Assembly: GCA_021153325.1 (NCBI GenBank)
Contig: JAGKTQ010000030.1
Span: forward strand, 1-24,328
Source of the DNA: Lachnospiraceae bacterium
GTDB taxonomy: Bacteria > Bacillota > Clostridia > Lachnospirales > Lachnospiraceae
DNA length: 24,328 nucleotides
Direction of reading: 5' to 3'
The position numbers and the translations under genes were made by a program. The notes beneath the pieces were generated by a model. That model ran no database searches. It saw nothing but the letters and a program-made list of their open reading frames with translations, and was not told the origin of the DNA. Of the stretch, positions 7,320 through 15,792 are shown in pieces (position 1 is the first letter of the stretch; each line of letters opens with the position of its first letter).

Positions 7320-8501
7320 TTATCTCACCTTTCGATACCGCAAATAAACAGAAGCTGCATAAAAAACAATACCATAACCCACGCTTATGGCTAATGCCTG
7401 CCCTGCTATATTTCCTTCCACTGCTTCTCCTATTCCTTCCAACCAAAAAACTGCTGGAAGCCAATTCACATTTTGTCGAAGAACCTCCGGGAAAAATACT
7501 CTTGGCACGATCCCTCCACTTAAAAACAGCAATATCACTGTCAAAAATGCCAATAAAAATACTGCACTGCTTTTCTTTTCTGCCAATTCATAAATACCTA
7601 TTACAAAAGCTGCTATACTCCCCGCTATCGTCCATATCAGAAACGCTGCTTTCATATTTTCACCGAAACCTGTTTTTCCAAAGATTGTCCATACCATGCT
7701 GACGCCAAACAATATCACGCCATAAAGTCCCATGACTGTCAGCCACCGGATAAACTGCTGTTTTCCTGCTCCGATTCCCACGCGCTTGTATTGCATCCGT
7801 GTAGCTTTTTTGTCTTGTTTCAAAAACATTCCCATAGGAATACCGAAAAATAATAAGATTGCAGTAATAGCACTTGCAATATAATAAGTCTTTACTGAAA
7901 GATTGCCGGTTGCAGACACTTTTTTATATTGATAAAATTCTCCTCTCGCCAACGCCAATTCCAAGTTTTCATAATTGATCGCATTTTGGAAATCCATCAG
8001 ACCGCTCTTGGCTTCATACTCCCCTGCAAGCTCATAAACCGCATAGATCTCTGCCTGTGCGGTAGAAAGCATAGTTCCGCCTGCCACTGTAAGCTCCTTC
8101 AAAAGCCCTCCTGCCATCGACAGGCTGTCATTATATATCACCAATACGGAAGCGTTATTTCCGCTTAGTATTCCTTCTACTAACTGCATCGGCAAAATGA
8201 TAACTGCAGCAAACTCATTGTTCTCTAATCCATCGAATGCTTCTTCCCTATCACATTCTATAAATTCTACACCCTCTTCTGTCTTTTTTACATAATCCAG
8301 CACCAAACTGGTCATTTGGTTCTCTTCCTCTACAACGATCGCCACCTTCAGCTGTGTTGCTGTGTCCTTATATAATAGCTTTGTAGCGCAAAAAGCAATT
8401 GTTCCGGCTACAAGAGCCAAAACAATTGCCTGTAATAACATTTTAGGGAAAATCTTCCATGCGCGTTTATTTTCCGCCCATAATAAACGTAACGTCCGCA
8501 T
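7320..8501 (-). CDS. ABC-2 type transporter permease (YhgE/Pip-like topology)
   Basis: 393-residue membrane subunit. TM1 is near residues 18-40 and is followed by an outer domain at 45-204. TM2 to TM6 are near 205-227, 252-274, 285-305, 312-333 and 366-387. The segment FLSGGIVPRVFFPE (327-340) before the last helix is typical of ABC-2 permeases. AAGGA overlapping the stop of the upstream gene gives a 9-nt spacing to the ATG, and the gap between the genes is 12 nt. It is the partner of the permease that starts 1 nt downstream. The transported substrate is unknown. Confidence 0.87.
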   Translation of the reverse strand: MRTLRLLWAENKRAWKIFPKMLLQAIVLALVAGTIAFCATKLLYKDTATQLKVAIVVEEENQMTSLVLDYVKKTEEGVEFIECDREEAFDGLENNEFAAVIILPMQLVEGILSGNNASVLVIYNDSLSMAGGLLKELTVAGGTMLSTAQAEIYAVYELAGEYEAKSGLMDFQNAINYENLELALARGEFYQYKKVSATGNLSVKTYYIASAITAILLFFGIPMGMFLKQDKKATRMQYKRVGIGAGKQQFIRWLTVMGLYGVILFGVSMVWTIFGKTGFGENMKAAFLIWTIAGSIAAFVIGIYELAEKKSSAVFLLAFLTVILLFLSGGIVPRVFFPEVLRQNVNWLPAVFWLEGIGEAVEGNIAGQALAISVGYGIVFYAASVYLRYRKVR

Positions 8502-8513
8502 CCTGTCTCGTCC

Positions 8514-9953
8514 TTAATAAAAATCTTCTAATCCTTCAAACATTTCAACATAGGATTCTATTTTCTCATAGCTTTCTAATACAAAGGTATAGAATTCGTT
8601 TTCAGTCATTTCAAAGATTGGATAAGTCTTGCCAGTTGGCATAGAAATCTCTTCTGTCAGCGGCTCCATACAATAATTCACGTCAAAACTTCCTACTAAT
8701 TCATCCTCATAATAAATAGCGCAATCATTAAGATTTAAATTATAGCTATTAGAAGAAGCGTCTGTTCCCATAAAACCTGCCATTGCAAGAGTAAAATTTT
8801 CATCCTCAATATTCATGTCCATATCCATAGTATAGTTGTTATCTTCCATATTCCATGCTGTCTCAAGGTTCAGTCCCAACTCATCTACTCCATCAGCAGT
8901 TGCTTTTAACTGTATCTTCTCCTTCACCTCGTTGCCATCAATTACAACACCATAATCAAATTTAGCTGTGACTACTCCTTCATCACTATTGATTCCGATT
9001 TTACCTTTTACCGTGTCAAAGATGCTATCTTCACCAGTAAATCTCAATGCTACGGAAAAGCTTGCATCGTCAATACCTTCCACCGTAATGTCTTCCTCTG
9101 TCTGGAACTGGCGTATATTGTTGTCCTTATCCATATAAACAAGCAATTTTACATCATCCTTCAACAAATAGCTTGTTGTAGCATCACTTTTACTTTCTTT
9201 GTTATCCTCATCTTCCTTATCGTTTGTTCCATACATCGTTTCAATCAAGGAATTGATATCCTCTTTTTTCAGTGTAACAAGATAACCCTGACACTCTTTT
9301 TCTTTTCCGCCAACTTCAATAGAAAGTACGCCTTCATATTTCTCAATATCTGCATTTCTAATTACATGGTCAAATTCTTTTTTGTAAGTCTCATAGAAAT
9401 TTCCTGTAGCAACAGCTGCGTTGTCAAATAAATCCATAGAAATTTCTTCTGTAATTTCTTCGTCTAAATATTCAGCCCAAAATGAATTTTTAATCTGCTC
9501 ATCAATATTTTGGGAATCAAAACAGATACTTCCATCATAAAGTTCAGGTATATCTAAATAAACATCCGTTCCATCTACAGCTAGCTGAAAAGATAACAAT
9601 TCATAATATGAAATAGATACACTAGCTTCCTCTTTTATTTTTTCATTTGTATAATCATACTGAACGGATCCATCCAATTTCAATGACAGATCATCCATAT
9701 CTTCTAAATCATAAATATCCACATCAAAAGTGCTCTGATAACTTCCATCATCACCTACATATTGAACCTCATCCATCCCGGTTCTCTCGCTCACTCCTGA
9801 ATTATATCCTCCAAGCTCTGATAAAAAATGTGTTGCTCCTTTTACCACTTTTACAGTAGGTGAATTCAAAATTAATGCTGCACTAACGCCAATTGCCGCA
9901 ACTCCTACTGCTGCTACTCCGCAAACAATTCCAATTATTGCTCCTTTTTTCAT
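8514..9953 (-). CDS. Membrane-anchored acidic exported protein of unknown function
   Basis: Not recognised as a named family. The 479-residue protein starts KKGAIIGIVCGVAAVG and has a single hydrophobic anchor to about residue 30. The Cys inside that stretch lacks a proper lipobox (Val at -1), so it looks like a membrane anchor rather than a lipoprotein. The remainder is extracytoplasmic, very rich in Asp/Glu, with alternating hydrophobic residues suggesting beta structure. A short charged low-complexity stretch (DKEDEDNKESKSD) lies near residues 248-260. The ATG at 9953 was chosen because AAAGGTGAGG precedes it; a GTG three codons earlier lies inside that ribosome site. It sits between the ATPase (79 nt upstream) and the permeases (12 nt downstream), which suggests that it is a substrate-handling or accessory subunit of the exporter (inference). 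A LolA/LppX-like fold is possible but unproven. Confidence 0.85.
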   Translation of the reverse strand: MKKGAIIGIVCGVAAVGVAAIGVSAALILNSPTVKVVKGATHFLSELGGYNSGVSERTGMDEVQYVGDDGSYQSTFDVDIYDLEDMDDLSLKLDGSVQYDYTNEKIKEEASVSISYYELLSFQLAVDGTDVYLDIPELYDGSICFDSQNIDEQIKNSFWAEYLDEEITEEISMDLFDNAAVATGNFYETYKKEFDHVIRNADIEKYEGVLSIEVGGKEKECQGYLVTLKKEDINSLIETMYGTNDKEDEDNKESKSDATTSYLLKDDVKLLVYMDKDNNIRQFQTEEDITVEGIDDASFSVALRFTGEDSIFDTVKGKIGINSDEGVVTAKFDYGVVIDGNEVKEKIQLKATADGVDELGLNLETAWNMEDNNYTMDMDMNIEDENFTLAMAGFMGTDASSNSYNLNLNDCAIYYEDELVGSFDVNYCMEPLTEEISMPTGKTYPIFEMTENEFYTFVLESYEKIESYVEMFEGLEDFY

Positions 9954-10032
9954 AAACCTCACCTTTCTTGTAGCTTACGATTTCAAATTAAAGAAATTTA
10001 AAACCATCCATTGAAACCCCTTTTGTCTCAAA

Positions 10033-10731
10033 CTACTCTTTTTGTAATTTAATTAATTCCGCGCTGTCTAAATTTGTCGAAACTTCCCCCAGTTTTCCAG
10101 CACGCAACACGTACAGTTTATCACATATTTTAATTTCTGTCTCGTCATGTGTCGAAAAAATTATTATTTTACCACTTTTTTTACTTTTTTCTATATACTC
10201 CATTACATCATGCTTACATAACATATCAAGAGCTGCCGTAGGTTCATCCATGATCAAAATATCTGGATCATCTGCGATCGCACATGCAATGCTGACTCTT
10301 TTTTTCATTCCTCCTGACAGCTTATTCACTGGAAAATTCAGATATTCCTCAAATCTAAAATCTGCAAGAACCCCTTGTTCCATTTCCTGCATGATCCGTT
10401 TTTTATCCGTATACCAAAGTTTCAGATTATCCAGTACACTCAATTCCTCTATCAGTGGATTTTCCTGTGGAATATAACCACAGACTTTCTTTAAATCCTT
10501 TTGATTTTCTCTTTGAAAAAGGTCTTTCTCTTTATATAACAATTTCCCACTTAATGGTTTATGCACACCTGCAAGAATAGACAAAAGTGTAGTCTTCCCA
10601 GTACCATTGGCGCCAACAATTCCAATACATTGTCCCTCGCCTGCTTGAAAGCTGACTTCATTTAAAATCTGCTTATTTTTGTGTCCAAAAGCATTTTTAT
10701 AGGATGCACTGATTCCGATTCCTTCCAGCAT
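10033..10731 (-). CDS. ABC transporter ATP-binding protein
   Basis: Nucleotide-binding subunit of 232 residues with all motifs intact: Walker A GANGTGKTT (40-48), Q-loop Gln89 in YIPQEN, signature LSGGMKKR (138-145), Walker B ILIMDEP (158-164) and switch His195 in FSTHDE. The sequence is of the exporter/ABC-2 class, one NBD per chain, and would act as a homodimer with the two permeases encoded downstream. AAAGGGA is 5 nt before the ATG at 10731. It is the first gene of a minus-strand run of five. No strong promoter was seen in the 47 nt between it and the etfA terminator stem, so either a weak promoter or read-through from the butyrate operon drives it. Confidence 0.93.
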   Translation of the reverse strand: MLEGIGISASYKNAFGHKNKQILNEVSFQAGEGQCIGIVGANGTGKTTLLSILAGVHKPLSGKLLYKEKDLFQRENQKDLKKVCGYIPQENPLIEELSVLDNLKLWYTDKKRIMQEMEQGVLADFRFEEYLNFPVNKLSGGMKKRVSIACAIADDPDILIMDEPTAALDMLCKHDVMEYIEKSKKSGKIIIFSTHDETEIKICDKLYVLRAGKLGEVSTNLDSAELIKLQKE

Positions 10732-10778
10732 ATCTTTCCCTTTCTAGGTTCCCTACTCCATCACATAATCTTATATAC

Positions 10779-10828
10779 AAAACAGCCACCCCAACTCTTT
10801 CTAATAGAAAAAGTAAGGTGACTGTTTT
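10779..10828 (-). terminator. Terminator of the thl-etfA operon
   Basis: Read leftward, 43 nt after the etfA stop, AAAACAG-x-CACC at 10779-10790 pairs with GGTG-x-CTGTTTT at 10817-10828 with one mismatch. A second inner stem is formed by ACTCTTTCTA and TAGAAAAAGT with one mismatch. The minus-strand arm ends in TTTTGTATAT. This long imperfect hairpin separates the butyrate operon from the ABC operon. Confidence 0.75.
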
Positions 10829-10870
10829 ATTATAGCATATAATATCCTTTTTCGATATTTTTTGCTTTTC

Positions 10871-11914
10871 TTATTTAGCAGCTAATTCTGCTTTTAATTT
10901 TTCTGTTAATGCAGGAAGGATTTTGTTCAAATCGCCAACAATACCGTAATCAGCTACATCAAAGATAGGAGCTGTTTCATCTTTGTTGATTGCGATGATT
11001 AAATCGGATTCTTCCATACCAGCTAAATGCTGGATAGCACCGGAGATACCAACTGCGAAGTATACGTTAGGACGAACTGTTTTACCTGTCTGTCCAACCT
11101 GTAAATCTTTAGATTTCCAGCCTGCATCTACAACTGCACGAGAGCAGCTTACTGTAGCGCCTAATACTTCTGCAAGGTCGTCTAATAATTTGAAGTTTTC
11201 AGCACTTCCAACTCCACGACCACCAGATACTAAGATTTTAGCATCCATAATATCTACTGTATCAACAACAGATTTTACTACTTCTAAGATTTCAACATAT
11301 TTGTTGTCTGGTGTGAATCCAGGATTGAATTCTTCAACAACTGCTTTAGCACCTTCTACTTTAGGAAGTTTCTGCATAACACCAGGACGAACTGTTGCCA
11401 TCTGAGGACGGAAATTCGGGCAAGCGATTGTTGCGATTGTATTTCCACCGAAAGCAGGACGAGTCATTAATAACTGATTGTGTAACTGTTCTTTTCCTGG
11501 AATTGGGTTAATTGGGAAATCACCAATTTCAAGCTGTGTACAGTCAGCTGTAAGACCTGTATGTACTCTTGCAGATACACGAGGACCTAAATCTCTACCG
11601 ATTGCTGTAGCACCAACTAACATAATTTCTGGTTTGTATTTTTCAATTACAGAAGCAAGTGCATGTGCATATGGCTCTGTTCTGTATTCTTTTAATTCAG
11701 GATCGTCTACAACGATAACTTTATCAGCACCGTATGCTGCTAATTCATCTGCTAAACCTTTCACATCAGAACCAACTAAAACGGCTGTTACTTCTGTTCC
11801 TAAATCTTTTGCAAGGTCTTTACCTTTACCGATTAATTCTAAAGCGATTCCGCTTATTTCATTGTCAACCTGCTGAGCAAAGACAAATACTCCTTTATAT
11901 TCTGCTGTATTCAT
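10871..11914 (-). CDS. etfA: Electron transfer flavoprotein, alpha subunit
   Basis: Partner of EtfB in the cytoplasmic flavoprotein that delivers electrons to butyryl-CoA dehydrogenase. In anaerobes this Bcd-EtfAB complex bifurcates electrons from NADH to crotonyl-CoA and ferredoxin. At 347 residues it has an N-terminal alpha/beta domain (about 1-215) and the C-terminal FAD domain with SGGRGVGS (230-237), QVGQTGKTVRP (272-282) and GISGAIQH (289-296). GGAGG is 6 nt before the ATG, 22 nt after the etfB stop. It is the last gene of the operon and is followed by a terminator. Bifurcation is inferred from the bcd/etf context, not read from a single residue. Confidence 0.96.
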   Translation of the reverse strand: MNTAEYKGVFVFAQQVDNEISGIALELIGKGKDLAKDLGTEVTAVLVGSDVKGLADELAAYGADKVIVVDDPELKEYRTEPYAHALASVIEKYKPEIMLVGATAIGRDLGPRVSARVHTGLTADCTQLEIGDFPINPIPGKEQLHNQLLMTRPAFGGNTIATIACPNFRPQMATVRPGVMQKLPKVEGAKAVVEEFNPGFTPDNKYVEILEVVKSVVDTVDIMDAKILVSGGRGVGSAENFKLLDDLAEVLGATVSCSRAVVDAGWKSKDLQVGQTGKTVRPNVYFAVGISGAIQHLAGMEESDLIIAINKDETAPIFDVADYGIVGDLNKILPALTEKLKAELAAK

Positions 11915-11936
11915 TTTTAACCTCCAATATACATGA

Positions 11937-12719
11937 CTAAATTACATGTTTTACTTTTAATTTGTCGATAATGTAATCAACTGCTTCAGCTGCACCTAAT
12001 GTAACTTTTTCGCCGGCACCTTTACGAACTTTATCGGAAGCCTTTGCGATCTGTGTAGGTGAACCTTTCAAACCAAGGTTGCTATCTTCAACATCCTTTA
12101 AGTCAGCTCTACCCCAAACAGTAATTTCTTTCTGGAAAGCATCGAAGATTCCACCTGGAGTCATATAACGAGGCTCGTTTAATTCAGCAAGTGCTGTAAC
12201 TAAGCAAGGCATTTTTGCTTTTAAAACATGATATCTATCATCATACTGACGTTCAACGATTACGCTGTCGCCTTCTACTTTGATGTTCTGTGCATAGCTG
12301 ATTACAGGAATTCCAAGGTGTTCGGAAATCTGAGGACCAACCTGTGCTGTATCACCATCGATAGCCTGACGTCCTGTGATGATTAAATCATAGTCAAGAT
12401 TTCTGATAGCACCTGCAAGTGTTGTAGATGTAGCCCAAGTATCAGCACCACCAAGTACACGGTCTGTTACAAGGATTGCATTGTCTGCACCCATTGCAAG
12501 AGCTTCACGAAGAACATCTTCTGCTTTCGGAAGACCCATTGTAATAACTGTTACTTCTGCACCTAATTCATCTTTTAATCTAAGTGCTGCTTCCAAACCT
12601 GCTTTATCATCAGGATTCATGATAGTGAGCATTGCACCTCTATCAAGTGTACCGTCCGGATTGAATTTAACGCCACCCTTTGTATCAGGTACCTGTTTAA
12701 TACAAACAACAATTTTCAT
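11937..12719 (-). CDS. etfB: Electron transfer flavoprotein, beta subunit
   Basis: Beta subunit, 260 residues, dimerises with EtfA. The N-terminus MKIVVCIKQVPDT is the family signature, and GRQAIDGDTAQVGPQ at 116-130 forms the second nucleotide/FAD site that in bifurcating EtfB takes electrons from NADH. AAGGAG is 8 nt before the ATG. The gap from bcd is 50 nt with no hairpin of note. In the gene order bcd-etfB-etfA it follows its electron acceptor, as in other butyrate producers. Confidence 0.96.
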   Translation of the reverse strand: MKIVVCIKQVPDTKGGVKFNPDGTLDRGAMLTIMNPDDKAGLEAALRLKDELGAEVTVITMGLPKAEDVLREALAMGADNAILVTDRVLGGADTWATSTTLAGAIRNLDYDLIITGRQAIDGDTAQVGPQISEHLGIPVISYAQNIKVEGDSVIVERQYDDRYHVLKAKMPCLVTALAELNEPRYMTPGGIFDAFQKEITVWGRADLKDVEDSNLGLKGSPTQIAKASDKVRKGAGEKVTLGAAEAVDYIIDKLKVKHVI

Positions 12720-12769
12720 TGTATTTTCTCCTTATTCTAAATTTATTTGTAATAATTACGTTACCTTCC

Positions 12770-13936
12770 CTATTTGAGAAGATTTGCAGAGATTACCATT
12801 CTCTGAACTTCGCTTGTTCCCTCGTAGATCTCAGTGATCTTAGCATCTCTCATCATACGTTCTACTTCGTATTCTCTTGTGTAGCCGTAACCACCATGTA
12901 ACTGAACCGCTTTTGTTGTAACATCCATAGCCATTTCAGCTGCAAATAATTTAGCCTGTGCAGCTTCTACGCTGTAAGAAGTTTTGTGATCTTTTGTATA
13001 CTGATCTTTTGTGCAAGCTGCTTTGTAAACTAACATCTGAGCTGCCTGAGCGCTTGTAGCCATATTTGCAAGCTGGAACTGTGTATTCTGGAATGCACCG
13101 ATAGCACGTCCAAACTGTTTTCTTTCTTTTACATATTCGATAGTTCTTTCAAGAGCACCTTCACCAATACCAAGTGCCTGAGCAGCAATACCGATACGTC
13201 CACCATCAAGAGTGTGCATAGCGATACCGAAACCTTTACCCTGAGCACCTAACATGTTCTCTTTTGGGATACGGCAGTCTGTGAAGATCAATTCGTATGT
13301 AGATGAACCACGGATACCCATTTTCTTTTCTTTTGTACCGAATGTGAATCCAGGTGTTCCTTTTTCAACGATGAATGCAGAGATTTCTTTTGTCATTCTG
13401 CCACGTTTTTCAACCATACCTGTGATAGCGAAGATAACGTATACGTCAGCTTCTTTACCATTTGTGATGAAGATCTTGGAACCGTTAAGTACCCATTCAT
13501 CTCCGTCTAATACAGCTTTTGTCTGCTGTCCCTGTGCGTCTGTACCTGCACCTGGCTCTGTTAAACCGAAAGCACCAAGTTTTTTACCAGTTGCTAAATC
13601 TGGTAAATATTTCTGTTTCTGCTCTTCTGTACCGTAAGTAAGAATTGGATCGCAGCAAAGGGATGTATGAGCAGAAACGATAACTGCTGTTGTACCACAA
13701 ACCTTAGCTAATTCTTCTACGCAGATAGCATATGTTAAAATATCACAGCCCTGTCCGCCATATTCCTTTGGAACTGGGATTCCTAAGAAACCAGCTTTTG
13801 CCATTTTTTCAACTGTAGCTCTTGGGAATTCTTCTGTCTCATCTACTTCGATTGCAAGAGGTTTTACCTCTTTTTCAGCGAATTCTTTAAAAAGAGCTCT
13901 CGCCATTTCATGTTCTTTGCTTAAAGTAAAATCCAT
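12770..13936 (-). CDS. bcd: Butyryl-CoA dehydrogenase
   Basis: Reduces crotonyl-CoA to butyryl-CoA, the exergonic step driving ferredoxin reduction. The 388-residue acyl-CoA dehydrogenase has the N-terminal helical domain, the middle beta domain (GAFGLTEPGAGTDA near 126-139) and the C-terminal domain with the catalytic Glu at about 372 in IYEGTSEVQR. LHGGYGYTREYEVERMMRD just before it is the typical signature. GGAGG lies 10 nt before the ATG. It lies between hbd and etfB in the operon, which separates it from fatty-acid-oxidising acyl-CoA dehydrogenases. Confidence 0.96.
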   Translation of the reverse strand: MDFTLSKEHEMARALFKEFAEKEVKPLAIEVDETEEFPRATVEKMAKAGFLGIPVPKEYGGQGCDILTYAICVEELAKVCGTTAVIVSAHTSLCCDPILTYGTEEQKQKYLPDLATGKKLGAFGLTEPGAGTDAQGQQTKAVLDGDEWVLNGSKIFITNGKEADVYVIFAITGMVEKRGRMTKEISAFIVEKGTPGFTFGTKEKKMGIRGSSTYELIFTDCRIPKENMLGAQGKGFGIAMHTLDGGRIGIAAQALGIGEGALERTIEYVKERKQFGRAIGAFQNTQFQLANMATSAQAAQMLVYKAACTKDQYTKDHKTSYSVEAAQAKLFAAEMAMDVTTKAVQLHGGYGYTREYEVERMMRDAKITEIYEGTSEVQRMVISANLLK

Positions 13937-13980
13937 GATTTTATTTCCTCCATGTTATATAAAATATTCTATATTTTTAT

Positions 13981-14820
13981 TTATTTGCTGTAGTCATAGA
14001 AACCTTTACCAGTTTTCTGTCCTAACTGACCGCCACGTACCATTTTTCTAAGAAGTGGATGAGGACGATATTTAGAATCGCCTGTTTCAGCCTGAAGAAC
14101 TTCCATGATAGCAAGTACAATATCAAGACCTACTAAGTCACCAAGTGCTAAAGGTCCCATTGGATGATTTGCACCAAGTTTCATAGCTGTGTCGATATCT
14201 TCAACGCTTGCAACACCATCAGCATAGATACCGATTGCTTCGTTGATCATTGGGATTAAGATTCTGTTTACAACGAATCCAGCTGCTTCATTAACCTGTA
14301 CAGGTGTTTTTCCGATTTCTGTAGAGATAGTTTTGATCTTTTCTACCATTTCATCCGGTGTATTTAAACCAGCGATAACTTCAACAAGCTTCATAACTGG
14401 AGCTGGATTGAAGAAGTGCATACCGATAACTGGTCTGTCAAGTCCTGCACCAATTTCTGTAATAGAAAGAGAAGATGTATTTGTAGCAAAGATACAATCT
14501 TTTTTACAAATGTCCTGTAACTCTTTGAATGTCTGTTTTTTGATATCCATAACTTCAAGAGCTGCTTCTACAACGAGGTCACAATCTGTACAGATTGTTT
14601 TAACACCTGTTGTAATTTTATTTAAAATAGCGTCAGCTGCTGCCTGTTCCATTTTACCTTTTGCTACTCTTTTTTCTAAACCTTTAGCAATTCTGTTTTT
14701 GCCGTTTGCTGCAAATTCTTCGTTGATGTCGCAAAGGAATACTTCATATCCTTCTGTCTGTGCGAATGCCTGTGCAATACCAGAACCCATTGTTCCTGCA
14801 CCGATAATACCTACTTTCAT
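13981..14820 (-). CDS. hbd: 3-hydroxybutyryl-CoA dehydrogenase
   Basis: Reduces acetoacetyl-CoA to 3-hydroxybutyryl-CoA with NAD(P)H. The 279-residue protein has the dinucleotide-binding GAGTMG (7-12) and the catalytic set typical of the family: Ser in NTSS (116-117), His135 in GMHFFNPAP, Glu147 and Asn185. The start at 14820 follows AAAGGAG with good spacing; an in-frame ATG 10 codons earlier (14850) lies within a hairpin and would precede the ribosome site. It is third in the operon, 74 nt after crt. The gap contains two small GC-rich hairpins. Confidence 0.95.
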   Translation of the reverse strand: MKVGIIGAGTMGSGIAQAFAQTEGYEVFLCDINEEFAANGKNRIAKGLEKRVAKGKMEQAAADAILNKITTGVKTICTDCDLVVEAALEVMDIKKQTFKELQDICKKDCIFATNTSSLSITEIGAGLDRPVIGMHFFNPAPVMKLVEVIAGLNTPDEMVEKIKTISTEIGKTPVQVNEAAGFVVNRILIPMINEAIGIYADGVASVEDIDTAMKLGANHPMGPLALGDLVGLDIVLAIMEVLQAETGDSKYRPHPLLRKMVRGGQLGQKTGKGFYDYSK

Positions 14821-14835
14821 TATTTCTCCTTTCCC

Positions 14836-14874
14836 GCGCCTTTGGCGCATGCCGGATTTCTTTTGTAAACCGCG
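14836..14874 (-). other. Two small hairpins between crt and hbd
   Basis: Read leftward in the 74-nt crt-hbd gap, a bulged stem formed by GCCGCGGTTT and AAATCCGGC is followed by GCGCC-AAA-GGCGC (14836-14848), ending 7 nt before the hbd ribosome site. They are GC-rich in an otherwise AT-rich gap, have no U-run and therefore look like mRNA stability or processing elements rather than terminators. The function is inferred. Confidence 0.45.
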
Positions 14875-14894
14875 GCAATTATTTTGCTATTTTA

Positions 14895-15671
14895 TTATTT
14901 ATTTAAGAATGCTTCTACTTTTCTTTTTTCAAGGAAAGCAGCCATTCCTTCTTTCTGATCATAAGATTCAAAGCAGTCACCGAACAATTTCTCTTCGATT
15001 ACGATTGCCTGATCCATATCAACATCTAAACCTTCGTTGATAGCTTTTTTGCAGTTACGAACTGCGATTGGAGCGTTCTTAGCAATACCTGCTGCCATTT
15101 TTTCTGCTGCCGGCATTAACTCTTCTAATGGATAAACTGCATTTACAAGACCGATTCTGTATGCTTCATCAGCTTTGATATTTCTTGCAGTATAGATCAT
15201 CTGCTTTGCCATTCCAGGACCTACTAAACGAGCAAGTCTTTGTGTTCCACCAAATCCAGGTGTGATACCAAGTCCAACTTCAGGCTGTCCAAATACTGCG
15301 TTTTCAGAACAGATTCTGATGTCACAGCTCATAGAGATCTCACATCCACCACCTAATGCAAAGCCATTAACAGCTGCAATTACAGGAATTGGGAATGTTT
15401 CTAATTTACGGAATACGTCGTTTCCTTTTTTACCAAATGCTTCGCCCTCTGCTTTTGTAAGAGTGCTCATTTCTCCGATATCAGCACCAGCTACGAAAGA
15501 TTTCTCGCCTGCACCTGTTAAAATAAGACATCTTACTTCGTCTAAGTTTACTGCATCCAAAGTTTTGTCTAATTCTTCAAGAACTGTAGAATTTAATGCG
15601 TTTAATGCTTTTTCACGGCTGATGGTAATGATACCAACTGCACCCTTCTGTTCGTATAAAACAAATTCCAT
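14895..15671 (-). CDS. crt: 3-hydroxybutyryl-CoA dehydratase (crotonase)
   Basis: Dehydrates 3-hydroxybutyryl-CoA to crotonyl-CoA. The 258-residue enoyl-CoA hydratase carries the oxyanion-hole segments AGADIGEM (61-68) and ALGGGCEISMSCD (105-117) and the two catalytic glutamates Glu111 and Glu131 (in FGQPEVGLGITPGFGGTQRL). The start at 15671 has AGAGGA 8 nt upstream; in-frame ATGs further upstream lie inside a hairpin and have no ribosome site. It is second in the operon behind thl, from which it is separated by 121 nt with a terminator-like stem. Confidence 0.95.
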   Translation of the reverse strand: MEFVLYEQKGAVGIITISREKALNALNSTVLEELDKTLDAVNLDEVRCLILTGAGEKSFVAGADIGEMSTLTKAEGEAFGKKGNDVFRKLETFPIPVIAAVNGFALGGGCEISMSCDIRICSENAVFGQPEVGLGITPGFGGTQRLARLVGPGMAKQMIYTARNIKADEAYRIGLVNAVYPLEELMPAAEKMAAGIAKNAPIAVRNCKKAINEGLDVDMDQAIVIEEKLFGDCFESYDQKEGMAAFLEKRKVEAFLNK

Positions 15672-15703
15672 GTTTCGTTTCCTCTTTCTATTTTTATTTT
15701 CCA

Positions 15704-15737
15704 AAAGAAGTGCCGTCATGTAAGGCGGCACTTCTTT
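15704..15737 (-). terminator. Terminator-like hairpin between thl and crt
   Basis: A perfect 12-bp stem (15704-15715 with 15726-15737) has a 10-nt loop. Read leftward it ends in CTTCTTTTGG, a short U-run, and lies 33 nt before the crt start. It may attenuate transcription after thl or act as a processing site that sets the thl to crt mRNA ratio. No separate crt promoter was clear. Confidence 0.55.
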
Positions 15738-15792
15738 CACTCATGCGCGAGCCAAATATATCATTTTATCGTCATCGTCAGGCGATGATATT

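Noticed and set aside
9954..9962. GTG start at 9962 for the acidic exported protein
   Set aside because: The codon is part of the AAAGGTGAGG ribosome site that serves the ATG at 9953.
10732..10778. Promoter for the ABC operon
   Set aside because: Only poor TTG-like and TATAA-like hexamers with wrong spacing were found; no claim made.
14243..15040. 265-codon open frame on the + strand opposite hbd and crt
   Set aside because: It is fully antisense to two well-identified genes, has no ribosome site and shows only the composition expected of a reverse frame.
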